NCBI GenBank assembly: GCA_964592095.1
Contig: CAZQER010000053.1
Coordinates: 1 to 7,785 of the forward strand
Reading direction: 5' to 3'
Length of the DNA stretch: 7,785 bases
Source: EX4484-2 sp964592095
GTDB lineage: Archaea > Altiarchaeota > Altiarchaeia > IMC4 > QMZM01
Part shown: piece by piece, positions 1-5,937 of the stretch
Position numbering within the stretch: the stretch's first letter is position 1
How the letters are laid out: the number at the start of each line of letters is the position of its first letter
The notes under the pieces: generated by a model
Told to the model about the DNA's origin: nothing
Databases searched by the model: none
What the model saw: the letters and a program-made list of their open reading frames with translations, nothing else
Translations under genes and position numbers: made by a program

Positions 1-70
1 GGTTACATCGGCAAAACTCGGAGAGTTTTGTCTGAGTCAAGACTGTTCTACAGTCTTGCTCATACTTCAT
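1..70 (-). CDS. Possible 5' end of a gene leaving the window
   Basis: An open frame starts at an ATG at 70-68 and runs off the left edge with 23 codons visible. The peptide contains CRTVLTQTKL followed by SEFCRCN. The pattern C-[KR]-T-x-L-[TS]-x-[ST]-x-L just before a Cys-rich stretch is reminiscent of the N-terminus of SplB-like radical SAM proteins, but the CxxxCxxC core is outside the window, so this is only a hint. A TATA-like box (TCTATAAATA on the minus strand, 105-96) lies about 30 bp upstream of the ATG, which would suit a nearly leaderless archaeal transcript. Against coding: the same bases fold into two perfect stem-loops and the opposite strand is also open here, so an RNA element or other structured DNA remains possible. 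Confidence 0.3.
   Translation of the reverse strand, partial: MKYEQDCRTVLTQTKLSEFCRCN
10..62. repeat. Two contiguous stem-loops (tandem inverted repeats)
   Basis: Hairpin 1: CAAAACTC (12-19) pairs with GAGTTTTG (23-30) around a 3-base loop, extended by G10-C32 and a G11-T31 wobble. Hairpin 2 begins at the next base: TGAG (33-36) pairs with CTCA (59-62), T37 is bulged, and CAAGACTG (38-45) pairs with CAGTCTTG (51-58) around the loop TTCTA. The two stems abut with no spacer. The pairing is seen directly; the function is unknown. It could be part of a structured RNA, a transposon or repeat-element end, or secondary structure within a gene start. Confidence 0.7.
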
Positions 71-95
71 ACTAAAGTGGGGAGTTGTTTGATTT

Positions 96-105
96 TATTT
101 ATAGA
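96..105 (-). promoter_or_regulatory. Candidate TATA box for the leftward edge ORF
   Basis: TCTATAAATA on the minus strand is centred about 30 bp before the ATG at 70, the spacing expected for an archaeal promoter with a very short leader. The surrounding DNA is very AT-rich, so chance matches are easy. Confidence 0.3.
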
Positions 106-116
106 ATTATAAAATA

Positions 117-127
117 ATATATAAAAA
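117..127 (+). promoter_or_regulatory. Candidate TATA box for the lamin-tail gene
   Basis: ATATATAAAAA lies about 50 bp before the ATG at 172. Transcription starting about 25 bp downstream would leave a leader of some 25 nt, long enough to carry the ribosome site at 163-167. The context is AT-rich, so confidence is low. Confidence 0.35.
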
Positions 128-162
128 CATAATTTGTAATTTAAAGAAGTAATCCAAAATAT

Positions 163-167
163 GTGAT
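163..167 (+). promoter_or_regulatory. Ribosome binding site deciding the ATG start at 172
   Basis: GTGAT matches part of the archaeal Shine-Dalgarno consensus GGAGGTGAT, complementary to the usual 16S 3' end, and sits 4 bases before ATG 172. The GTG within it could itself be read as a start, three codons earlier, but the ATG gives a standard signal peptide start and uses this site. Confidence 0.5.
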
Positions 168-171
168 AACC

Positions 172-840
172 ATGAAATTGATATATACCTCATTGATATT
201 ATCAATAATATTTTCAGTATCTGTCTCTGGAATAGAAATAGAATCAGAATCTGGCAATATCATAATAACCGAGATTATGGTAAATCCAAACTCCGTATAT
301 GATCAATATGGAGAATATCTTGAATTGTATAATCCAACGGATAGAACATATAATCTGTATGGTTTAATTATTAAGGATAATGATAGAGATTACCATATTA
401 TCTCATCAAATCTTACAATCTTACCTATGAGTTATATTGTATTATGTAGAAATAATAATTCTTCTAAAAATGGTGGGATTATGTGCGATTATGAGTATTC
501 TAATTTTAAACTTTCAAATACTGAGGACGAAATCATACTCATGCATAATGATGGAACAATAATAGATAAAGTATATTACAATAAAAATAACTGGATAATT
601 CCAAATGGTGCATCACTCAATCTGGATCTAGACACATTTGATAGTAGCTTAAATGATAATCCTTCAAACTGGTGTAAATCAACAACCGTATTTGGGAATG
701 GTGATTATGGAACACCAGGAAGTGATAATAAAAAATGCTACCAATCACTTCCAGAATTTAATTCTTTGCTTATAGCAGCATCTATATTACTTTTATCACC
801 AGTACTTGCCTATCTCTTAGTAGGAGTGAGAGCATATTGA
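172..840 (+). CDS. Secreted lamin-tail-domain protein with PEF-CTERM-like anchor
   Basis: Predicted surface protein of 222 aa. Residues 1-20 form a signal peptide (MKLIY, hydrophobic core, SVSVSG). Residues about 28-187 match the lamin-tail domain (LTD) fold by pattern: I-I-I-T-E-I-M-V-N-P early on, G-E-Y-L-E-L-Y-N-P-T, an L-Y-G-L-x-I-x-D strand, a P-x-x-Y-I-V-L-C strand, and D-Y-G-T-P-G-S-D-N near the end. LTDs occur in many secreted prokaryotic proteins; the exact role here is unknown. Residues 194-197 are PEFN, followed by about 20 hydrophobic residues and a short tail with one Arg. This resembles the PEF-CTERM signal that archaeosortases process; no archaeosortase is in the window. Four Cys are present outside the signal peptide. 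A GTG at 163 is an alternative start. The EFNS anchor is shared with the next two genes. Confidence 0.85.
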   Translation: MKLIYTSLILSIIFSVSVSGIEIESESGNIIITEIMVNPNSVYDQYGEYLELYNPTDRTYNLYGLIIKDNDRDYHIISSNLTILPMSYIVLCRNNNSSKNGGIMCDYEYSNFKLSNTEDEIILMHNDGTIIDKVYYNKNNWIIPNGASLNLDLDTFDSSLNDNPSNWCKSTTVFGNGDYGTPGSDNKKCYQSLPEFNSLLIAASILLLSPVLAYLLVGVRAY

Positions 841-856
841 TTATTGTTGATTATTG
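837..856 (+). repeat. 10-bp perfect tandem duplication across the stop codon
   Basis: TTGATTATTG occurs twice in direct succession (837-846 and 847-856). The first copy contains the TGA stop of the lamin-tail gene. It is likely a slippage duplication; no function is inferred. Confidence 0.8.
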
Positions 857-920
857 ATAAGTGTTTAAGTTATATGAAAAATTTTTGGCTGTATTTAAAT
901 AATTATACCCTATAATATTG

Positions 921-928
921 ATAATATA
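921..928 (+). promoter_or_regulatory. Candidate TATA box for the Cys-rich protein gene
   Basis: ATAATATA is centred about 31 bp before the ATG at 956. No Shine-Dalgarno sequence lies in the bases before that ATG, so a nearly leaderless transcript is the simplest reading. The rest of the 115-bp gap after the previous gene is AT-rich, with a short A5T5 run near 878-887 and nothing else recognised. Confidence 0.35.
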
Positions 929-955
929 ACCTTTTTCGATATCAAAATTTGAAAA

Positions 956-1585
956 ATGAAAAAAATATTTGTCTTAATAATTGTAGTTTTTTTGTTTATG
1001 GGATTGATCAATGCCCAAATTGATAATTATATACCTAAGGATCGTAGAGAGGATATCACAAATGTTAGAGTATGGGATGATTCATCTACAATTTGTATAG
1101 AACTTGATACTGCGGAGAGTAGTAACTGCAATAAGATTTATGTGTGGTGTGATTACTGTGGAGTGAGTCTTAATCTTGAACAAATTCAATGTCCTTCAAA
1201 CACGTTCAAGGTATGTGAAGATATTGATGGTTTATGCAATAGTGAATTTAATAACAATCCAATTGAGATAACCTGTTACGCAACACTTCAGGAATTATAT
1301 CTTTTTACAGATAAGGCAGGTCCCTATCAATACGCCTTAGGTAGCGGTACACAAACAAATCCAGCAACATATTCTGATCCTCAAGAATACTGCCATTATG
1401 ACTCAAGTGAAGATAAATGTGTTGGCTCATGTCCATATGGGAAGATATGTAATAAAATTGCAAAAGATGTTTGTGAATGTGTTTCTGAACCATCAGTTTC
1501 AGAATTTAATTCTCCACTTCCAGTATTGGTTATGTTGATATTAACACCAATATTTGCCTATCTAATACTAAGGGTAAGAAAATGA
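956..1585 (+). CDS. Secreted Cys-rich surface protein with EFNS C-terminal anchor
   Basis: A 209-aa protein of unrecognised family. Residues 1-20 are a clear signal peptide (MKK, hydrophobic core, INA then Q). The mature part holds 14 cysteines: 47, 58, 65, 68, 79, 87, 94, 107, then 146, 155, 159, 165, 173 and 175. The last six form a compact module with spacing C-x8-C-x3-C-x5-C-x7-C-x-C and the core CVGSCPYGKIC, a disulfide-knot type pattern common in archaeal secreted proteins. The even Cys count fits disulfide bonding outside the cell. After it come VSEFNS (181-186), a hydrophobic segment ending T-P-I-F-A-Y-L, and the basic end RVRK. This is the same anchor design as the gene upstream, though V-S replaces the P before E-F. 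Its stop overlaps the ATG of the next, damaged gene (ATGA at 1582-1585), so the two were probably translated together. Confidence 0.8.
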   Translation: MKKIFVLIIVVFLFMGLINAQIDNYIPKDRREDITNVRVWDDSSTICIELDTAESSNCNKIYVWCDYCGVSLNLEQIQCPSNTFKVCEDIDGLCNSEFNNNPIEITCYATLQELYLFTDKAGPYQYALGSGTQTNPATYSDPQEYCHYDSSEDKCVGSCPYGKICNKIAKDVCECVSEPSVSEFNSPLPVLVMLILTPIFAYLILRVRK

Positions 1586-1916
1586 AAAAATCATATTAGT
1601 TTTTATAATAATATCAATATTTAGTTTTGTTATTTATGCAGATAACTACGAGGGATGTAATGGAGAGATAATAAATGTTAATTTTGGCGATAATCTAAAT
1701 GATATTCAAGAGTGTCAGAAGAAGGGCTATGAGGGTGCTGTATTCCACTGTTGTGGTCATTCAGATTGCAAAGTATTTAATTTGTATCCATTAGACGAAG
1801 GTACACAACATCAACAACCTCAACAATACCTCCAGTTTCGGAATTTAATTCTACAGGTATTTTTTATGTTATTATCTCTATTTATCGCACCGGCATTTGC
1901 ATATCTTATTAGATAA
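1582..1916 (+). pseudogene. Frame-disrupted third member of the EFNS surface-protein family
   Basis: The ATG at 1582 overlaps the preceding stop, but its frame ends after five codons. Adding one A to the A6 run at 1585-1590 would give a standard signal peptide start (MKKIILVF, ending VIYA). The frame then continues with five Cys (EGCNG, IQECQ, FHCCGHSDC) to about 1800. Between 1781 and 1805 the sense moves to another frame, encoding a Thr/Ser linker and TIPPVSEFNSTGI, and at the T6 run 1860-1865 it returns to the previous frame for FMLLSLFIAPAFAYLIR and a stop at 1914-1916. Each change is supported by a match to the neighbouring genes (signal peptide, VSEFNS, P-x-x-A-Y-L). So three single-base indels relative to an intact gene of about 110 codons. 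Two of the three fall at homopolymers, so assembly errors are as possible as real decay. The end overlaps the convergent dehydrogenase gene by 8 bases. Confidence 0.75.
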
Positions 1917-3237
1917 ATCCTAAGGAATAGCACACAAACCCAAATTTCCTTACCTGAGAGGGATTTACTATCTGTCTTCCATCTATTATTATTCTTGTTG
2001 ACATTTTTGAGGCGATTTCCTTCCAGTTTAGATTTCTGAATTCAGAATGGTCTGTAGATATAATAATACAATCAATATTCTCAAAGTTATCTTTATATTC
2101 CACATCAAATGACTCTATCTCATCTTTTGAGTATAATGGATCATAGCAGTATATATTTGCATTCTTTGATTTTAGAAGAGAAAATATCCTGAGGGGGGGA
2201 GAATTTATAGTTTCTTTTACACCACCTCTAAATGATAGACCAAGCACAAGAATGTTTGCATTTTCTATTCCCCTTCCAGACCTTTCAAGAAGTTCCAATG
2301 CCTTATTTACAAGTTTCTCTGAAATTGAATCATTTATTTCCCTCGCGTATCTAATAAGTTTTGTTTTTGAATTCATAACAAAATACGGATATACAGGAAT
2401 ACAATGACCACCAACTGCCCCCGGGGAATGTATATGACAGTATGGTTGTGTATTTGCAGTTTTAAATGCCTCAACAGCACTTACAGAAAATTTTTCACAT
2501 ATCTCGGTTAATTCATTTGCAAGAGCAATATTCACATCTCTGTAAATCCCCTCAAAGACCTTGACACATTCTGCAGTTTTTATATTCGATACTGTGATAA
2601 CGCCCTTTGAATTGATTACCGAATAAATTCCTTTGATAGCGTCTGTTGTTTTTTTATCTATACAGCCCACAATTTTTGGATATTCCCCTCTTATATCTCT
2701 AATTGCTGTTCCAGTCATAGTTCTCTCAGGGCAGTGTGCCAAACCAAAGTCAATACCGGCCTTTAGATTTGATTTCTCAAGTATCGGTATCAATGATTCA
2801 GTAGAGCCAGGAGGCATAGTGCATTCAGTAATTACTATATCTCCATTTTCAAGACCCTTCGATATCTTCCCTGCCACAGAATTTACTGCAGAAATATCCA
2901 CTTCATTATCTTTTATTAAGGTTGGCACGATAATTATTTGAATATCAGATTTTTTTGCCGCATATACGAGGTCAGTTGTCGCGGTCAATCTCTTATCTTT
3001 TACATTTTTTGCTACAAGTTCATCCAAATATGGTTCCTCTCTTATATAATTAATACCTCTATTTACGGAATCTACCACATTTCTATTTATGTCTGCCCCT
3101 ATCACTATTGCACCAGAATCTGCAAATATTGCTGCTAATGGAAGACCCATCTTACCAAGACCATAAACAGATATTGTTATCCTACCATCCCTTAAAAGCA
3201 TTGAGGTTTCCTTACTATCCAAACCGTAAATCTTCAT
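1909..3237 (-). CDS. wecC: UDP-N-acetyl-D-mannosamine dehydrogenase-like (nucleotide-sugar 6-dehydrogenase)
   Basis: A 442-aa member of the UDP-glucose/UDP-ManNAc dehydrogenase superfamily, which oxidises C6 of a UDP-sugar twice with NAD+ to give the uronic acid. An N-terminal Rossmann motif is visible (YGLGKMGLP, 25-33). The central domain carries Lys226 in ECVKVFEGIYRDVNIALANE, and the catalytic Cys279 in GAVGGHCIPVYPYF. The third domain holds LGLSFRGGVKETINSPPL (332-349), a divergent form of the usual FK-x-x-x-x-D-x-R-x-S-P. The RDVNIALANE segment and full length favour the WecC/WbpA branch over UDP-glucose dehydrogenase; the substrate could be UDP-ManNAc or UDP-GlcNAc. The roughly 20-residue lead before the Rossmann fold is typical of some archaeal members, so the start at 3237 is kept. 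Its ATG overlaps the aminotransferase stop (ATGA), which implies translational coupling as last gene of the glycan operon. Confidence 0.9.
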   Translation of the reverse strand: MKIYGLDSKETSMLLRDGRITISVYGLGKMGLPLAAIFADSGAIVIGADINRNVVDSVNRGINYIREEPYLDELVAKNVKDKRLTATTDLVYAAKKSDIQIIIVPTLIKDNEVDISAVNSVAGKISKGLENGDIVITECTMPPGSTESLIPILEKSNLKAGIDFGLAHCPERTMTGTAIRDIRGEYPKIVGCIDKKTTDAIKGIYSVINSKGVITVSNIKTAECVKVFEGIYRDVNIALANELTEICEKFSVSAVEAFKTANTQPYCHIHSPGAVGGHCIPVYPYFVMNSKTKLIRYAREINDSISEKLVNKALELLERSGRGIENANILVLGLSFRGGVKETINSPPLRIFSLLKSKNANIYCYDPLYSKDEIESFDVEYKDNFENIDCIIISTDHSEFRNLNWKEIASKMSTRIIIDGRQIVNPSQVRKFGFVCYSLGFI

Positions 3238-4343
3238 CTTTCAAACTCCTTTATCTTGCCACAGATATAATCTAAATCATTGGTTGAGAGTGAGGGATGT
3301 ACTGGTAATGAAACAACCATTTTTGCAATCCTCTCTGCAACACTGAATCTCTCATATAAATTCAATTTACGATACAATGGTTGATTGCATATTGTTTTTG
3401 GATAGTATATACCATATCCAATCTCGTTTTTGGATAGATATCTAACAAACGAATTTCTATCACTTACCTTGATTGTATATTGATTAAAGACATGCTTGTA
3501 GCCCCTTGGAACGATTGGTATTAAAAGCCATTCAAGTTCACTGAGATTTTCCGACAAAAAAGATGCATTTTCAATTCTTTTCGAATTCAATTTATCAAGT
3601 TTTTCAAGTTGGCATAAACCAATAACTGCCTGTATATTCGTCATTCTATAATTGAATCCTACAGTTTCATGTTTATAGCGTTCTGACATACCATGATTTA
3701 TATACAACCTACAATTTTCTGCAATCTCCTTATCATTTGTGAGAATCATTCCTCCCTCGCCTGTTGTCATATTTTTTGTTGGATAGAAACTAAAACAGGA
3801 AATATTGCCAAAAGAGCCAACTCTCTTTCCCCTGAATTCTGCACCATGTGCCTGTGCACAATCTTCAACAAGATATATCTGATACTCCTTAACTACCTTC
3901 ATGATCTTGCTCATATTACATGGAAGACCATAGAGATGGACTATGAGTAGTGTATTTATCTTATCATCCTCTCTCAGCTTTTCCTCAATCTTATCCGGGT
4001 CTATATTGAATGTGTTTTCATCTATATCAGCAAATACAGGCTTTGCATTACAATACAGGATTGAATTACCGGTGGCTATGAAGCTGAACGGTGTGGTGAG
4101 AACATGATCACCACTATTTATACCCAATGATTTTAATGCCACACAAAGAGCACTTGTTCCCGATGTGGTTGCAATCCCCTCCCTTATATTACAGTATCTT
4201 GAAAATTTTTCCTCAAATTTCCTTACATAAGAACCAGATGCAATTATACCCGAATCCAGAACCTCAATAACCATTGATTTTTCTTTTTCTCCTATGATGG
4301 GTTTTGCAATCGGAATCATTTTACATTTTATACAATTATACAA
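3234..4343 (-). CDS. DegT/DnrJ/EryC1-family sugar aminotransferase (WbpE-like)
   Basis: A PLP-dependent aminotransferase that converts a keto nucleotide-sugar to the amino sugar, usually with glutamate as donor. Visible motifs: IASGSYVRKFEEKF (34-47), SGTSAL (61-66, phosphate binding), the EDCAQAHGA block with Asp161 facing the PLP ring nitrogen, and SFYPTKNMTTGEGG with Lys190 as Schiff-base lysine. GFNYRMTNIQAVIG follows (229-242), then GIYYPKTICNQPLY (311-324), which resembles the GI-x-x-x-YYP-x-x-x-x-x-QP-x-Y end of WbpE-type enzymes. Full length is 369 aa. The start is uncertain: ATG 4343 overlaps the acyltransferase by 8 bases and has AAAAGGA just before it, while ATG 4319 (residue 9, MIPIAKP) matches the usual family N-terminus but has no ribosome site. 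It sits between the acyltransferase and dehydrogenase of one operon, so it probably makes a 2,3-diamino sugar. Confidence 0.9.
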   Translation of the reverse strand: MYNCIKCKMIPIAKPIIGEKEKSMVIEVLDSGIIASGSYVRKFEEKFSRYCNIREGIATTSGTSALCVALKSLGINSGDHVLTTPFSFIATGNSILYCNAKPVFADIDENTFNIDPDKIEEKLREDDKINTLLIVHLYGLPCNMSKIMKVVKEYQIYLVEDCAQAHGAEFRGKRVGSFGNISCFSFYPTKNMTTGEGGMILTNDKEIAENCRLYINHGMSERYKHETVGFNYRMTNIQAVIGLCQLEKLDKLNSKRIENASFLSENLSELEWLLIPIVPRGYKHVFNQYTIKVSDRNSFVRYLSKNEIGYGIYYPKTICNQPLYRKLNLYERFSVAERIAKMVVSLPVHPSLSTNDLDYICGKIKEFER

Positions 4344-4920
4344 TATTTCCTTTTCTTAGATTTTCGGGTAGTGGTCTAAATCTTGCGGGAGAACCAATTG
4401 CCATAGTCCATTCAGGAACATCCTTTGTTACCACTGAACCAGCTGCAATGAATGCACCCTCATTAATTGTTATCCCTGGAAGAATTGTTGAATTTGCACC
4501 AATAGATACATTATCCTCAATTGTTGATCCTATGAGCTTATCCGTCTTCCTCAACGGATATCTATCATTTGTTAGAACAACCATCGGTCCTATAAAGACA
4601 TTATTGCCTATTTTCACATTTGACGGTATATAAACACCAGATTGTAAACTTACATTTGAGCCTATTTTTGTATTTCCATCAATTATCGTTTGTGTACCTA
4701 CGAGAACATTATCCCCTATTATCGTATTTTCTCTTATCAGAACATTATGACCTGTTTTAAAATTATCACCTATTTTTACATCACAGTAGATTATCGTATT
4801 TGCTCTTATTATTGCATTATCACCTATGATTGCTGGTAAACAACCCTCTTTATAAACAAGACCAATAATAACATTTTTCTGTATTATACAATTCTTGCCA
4901 TTTTTGAATCTCATCTCCAT
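4336..4920 (-). CDS. Left-handed beta-helix N-acyltransferase (WbpD-like hexapeptide family)
   Basis: A 194-aa hexapeptide-repeat acyltransferase. Imperfect [LIV]-G-x-x-x-x repeats run from about residue 12 to 165 (IIGDNAI, KIGDNF, IIGDNVLVG, KIGSNV, KIGNNVFIG, SIGANS), predicting a trimeric left-handed beta-helix. His58 in FKTGHNVLIRE is the likely general base, and VVLTNDRYP (114-122) is a loop signature of the WbpD branch, which acetylates the 3-amino group of UDP-GlcNAc(3NH2)A using acetyl-CoA. The end SVVTKDVPEWTMAIGSPAR is typical of the superfamily. First gene of the minus-strand glycan operon; a TATA-like box is centred 32 bp upstream and no Shine-Dalgarno sequence precedes the ATG. 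Met3 could be an alternative start. The acyl group (acetyl or other) cannot be told from sequence. Confidence 0.88.
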   Translation of the reverse strand: MEMRFKNGKNCIIQKNVIIGLVYKEGCLPAIIGDNAIIRANTIIYCDVKIGDNFKTGHNVLIRENTIIGDNVLVGTQTIIDGNTKIGSNVSLQSGVYIPSNVKIGNNVFIGPMVVLTNDRYPLRKTDKLIGSTIEDNVSIGANSTILPGITINEGAFIAAGSVVTKDVPEWTMAIGSPARFRPLPENLRKGNIV

Positions 4921-4945
4921 CTTAGATTAATTGATATGGATTCTG

Positions 4946-4958
4946 AATTAATATTTAG
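4946..4958 (-). promoter_or_regulatory. Candidate TATA box of the glycan operon, in a divergent promoter region
   Basis: CTAAATATTAATT on the minus strand is centred about 32 bp before the ATG at 4920, giving a leader of only a few bases. The 81-bp gap 4921-5001 must also hold the promoter of the rightward gene at 5002. AT-rich stretches at 4964-4975 or 4981-4990 could serve that gene, but neither stands out. Confidence 0.35.
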
Positions 4959-5001
4959 GCATATCTATTTTATCTTTGAATAATATAATATTCTTAAGAG
5001 A

Positions 5002-5544
5002 ATGAAAATTAGAAAATTGTTAATTTTGTTTGTGTTATCTATTCTATTTATTTTATTATTTGTTAATGTTAATGCCTATAAGATTGCAATCGGTGGTGAG
5101 TTGATAATTGATGGGAAACCAGCATCTATCGGAACTGAGGTTATTGCCAAGGTGAATAATATTGAGCTGGGGAGATGTACAGTAGAAAAAGAAGGCGCAT
5201 ATATGGTTACAATCAATAATGCAGAGGGGTATATATATAAATATGTTGATCTATATGTGAATGGAATAAAAATAGATAAGAGGGTCATGTTAAAAACAAA
5301 CAGATTCGAAAACCTAAATATTGATCTAAAGACATACAAGATAAACCACAATATAACAAATACCATACCCTCAACCACAACTACTGTTACTGGTACAACT
5401 ATAAACAATACAACTAAAACCACAATTGGGATTGTTGGAAGAATTGTTGAATTCTCTCAGAGTAATTTTGCCACCGTTTTAGGGATTCTATTGATTATAC
5501 TTCTTTTCATATCCGTTCTTAGAGAATCAAAATCAAAACTATGA
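5002..5544 (+). CDS. Secreted, Thr-rich, C-terminally anchored surface protein
   Basis: A 180-aa protein of unassigned family with a clear layout. Residues 1-25 are a signal peptide (MKIRK, long hydrophobic core, VNVNA). Residues 26-112 look like one small beta-sandwich: G-G-E-L-I-I-D-G-K-P-A-S-I-G-T-E-V-I-A and E-G-A-Y-M-V-T, the pattern of carboxypeptidase-regulatory-like or Ig-like folds. Residues 116-145 are a Thr/Asn linker with sequons at Asn117, Asn135 and Asn136, so N- and perhaps O-glycosylation is likely. IVEFSQSN (148-155) is followed by a membrane helix (156-173) and the basic tail RESKSKL. The design matches the EFNS proteins at the left end of the window, though the anchor is more diverged. 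It is transcribed away from the glycan operon across an 81-bp shared gap, which suggests a surface-glycoprotein role. It ends 3 bp from the convergent DUF1805 gene. Confidence 0.8.
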   Translation: MKIRKLLILFVLSILFILLFVNVNAYKIAIGGELIIDGKPASIGTEVIAKVNNIELGRCTVEKEGAYMVTINNAEGYIYKYVDLYVNGIKIDKRVMLKTNRFENLNIDLKTYKINHNITNTIPSTTTTVTGTTINNTTKTTIGIVGRIVEFSQSNFATVLGILLIILLFISVLRESKSKL

Positions 5545-5547
5545 AAT

Positions 5548-5889
5548 CTATGAAATTATTTTTAATGCCTCTCTACCACTCATACCCTCCCTTATGCCAA
5601 GACTCCTCGCATTTGATGTAACTGCTTTTATTTTGGCATTTAATATATCATCAACTGTTGATACATCGGTAACAATGCATGCCACATCATCAAACCTCTC
5701 TGCAGTTTCTATATCAAGATATCCACACATTATAAAGCCCTTTTTACCAATAATCAAGACAAGGTTTTTATTAGGAAGTCTTACCGTTACTCCAGCAGCA
5801 GAATCAATTCCCTTAATCCCCCTAACCTCAACAATCTTATTAGGTTCAATCATTTTCATCAATTTTATCAATTTCATTATTATTTTCAT
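5548..5889 (-). CDS. DUF1805 domain protein (YunC-like)
   Basis: A small cytosolic protein matching the DUF1805 family by pattern: a beta-rich first half (GVTVRLPNKNLVLIIGKKG), the GYLDIETAERFDDVACIV block (56-73), VSTVDDILNAKI, and the end ARSLGIREGMSGREAL. The biochemical role of the family is unknown to me. From the first ATG it has 113 aa. The first 12 residues (MKIIMKLIKLMK) come from a small AT-rich repeat with four in-frame ATGs, so the real start may be Met13 at 5853, giving 101 aa, the usual family size. It lies 48 bp after thi4 on the same strand and may share that transcript. ATATAAT-like bases in the gap could also give it its own promoter. Confidence 0.85.
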   Translation of the reverse strand: MKIIMKLIKLMKMIEPNKIVEVRGIKGIDSAAGVTVRLPNKNLVLIIGKKGFIMCGYLDIETAERFDDVACIVTDVSTVDDILNAKIKAVTSNARSLGIREGMSGREALKIIS

Positions 5890-5937
5890 TTAGATCAGCA
5901 TTTAAATCATTATATCATTAATATCAATTATAATCTA

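Noticed and set aside
2..112. Plus-strand frame open from the left edge to a stop at 110-112
   Set aside because: It exists largely because the palindromic hairpins open both strands; no motif, and it reads through the candidate promoter region.
1305..1493. Minus-strand frame inside the Cys-rich protein gene
   Set aside because: The plus strand has a signal peptide, ordered cysteines and an anchor; the reverse reading has none of these.
2633..2941. Plus-strand open frames opposite the dehydrogenase (also 2938-3138)
   Set aside because: They lie fully inside a gene with clear catalytic motifs on the other strand, and their translations show no family pattern.
4304..4633. Plus-strand frame opposite the acyltransferase
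   Set aside because: Antisense shadow of the repetitive hexapeptide codons; the minus-strand protein has convincing motifs.
5850..5889. Repeated AAATTGAT/ATGAAAAT-like units at the start of the DUF1805 gene
   Set aside because: Too short and AT-rich to be more than slippage; it matters only for the choice of start codon.
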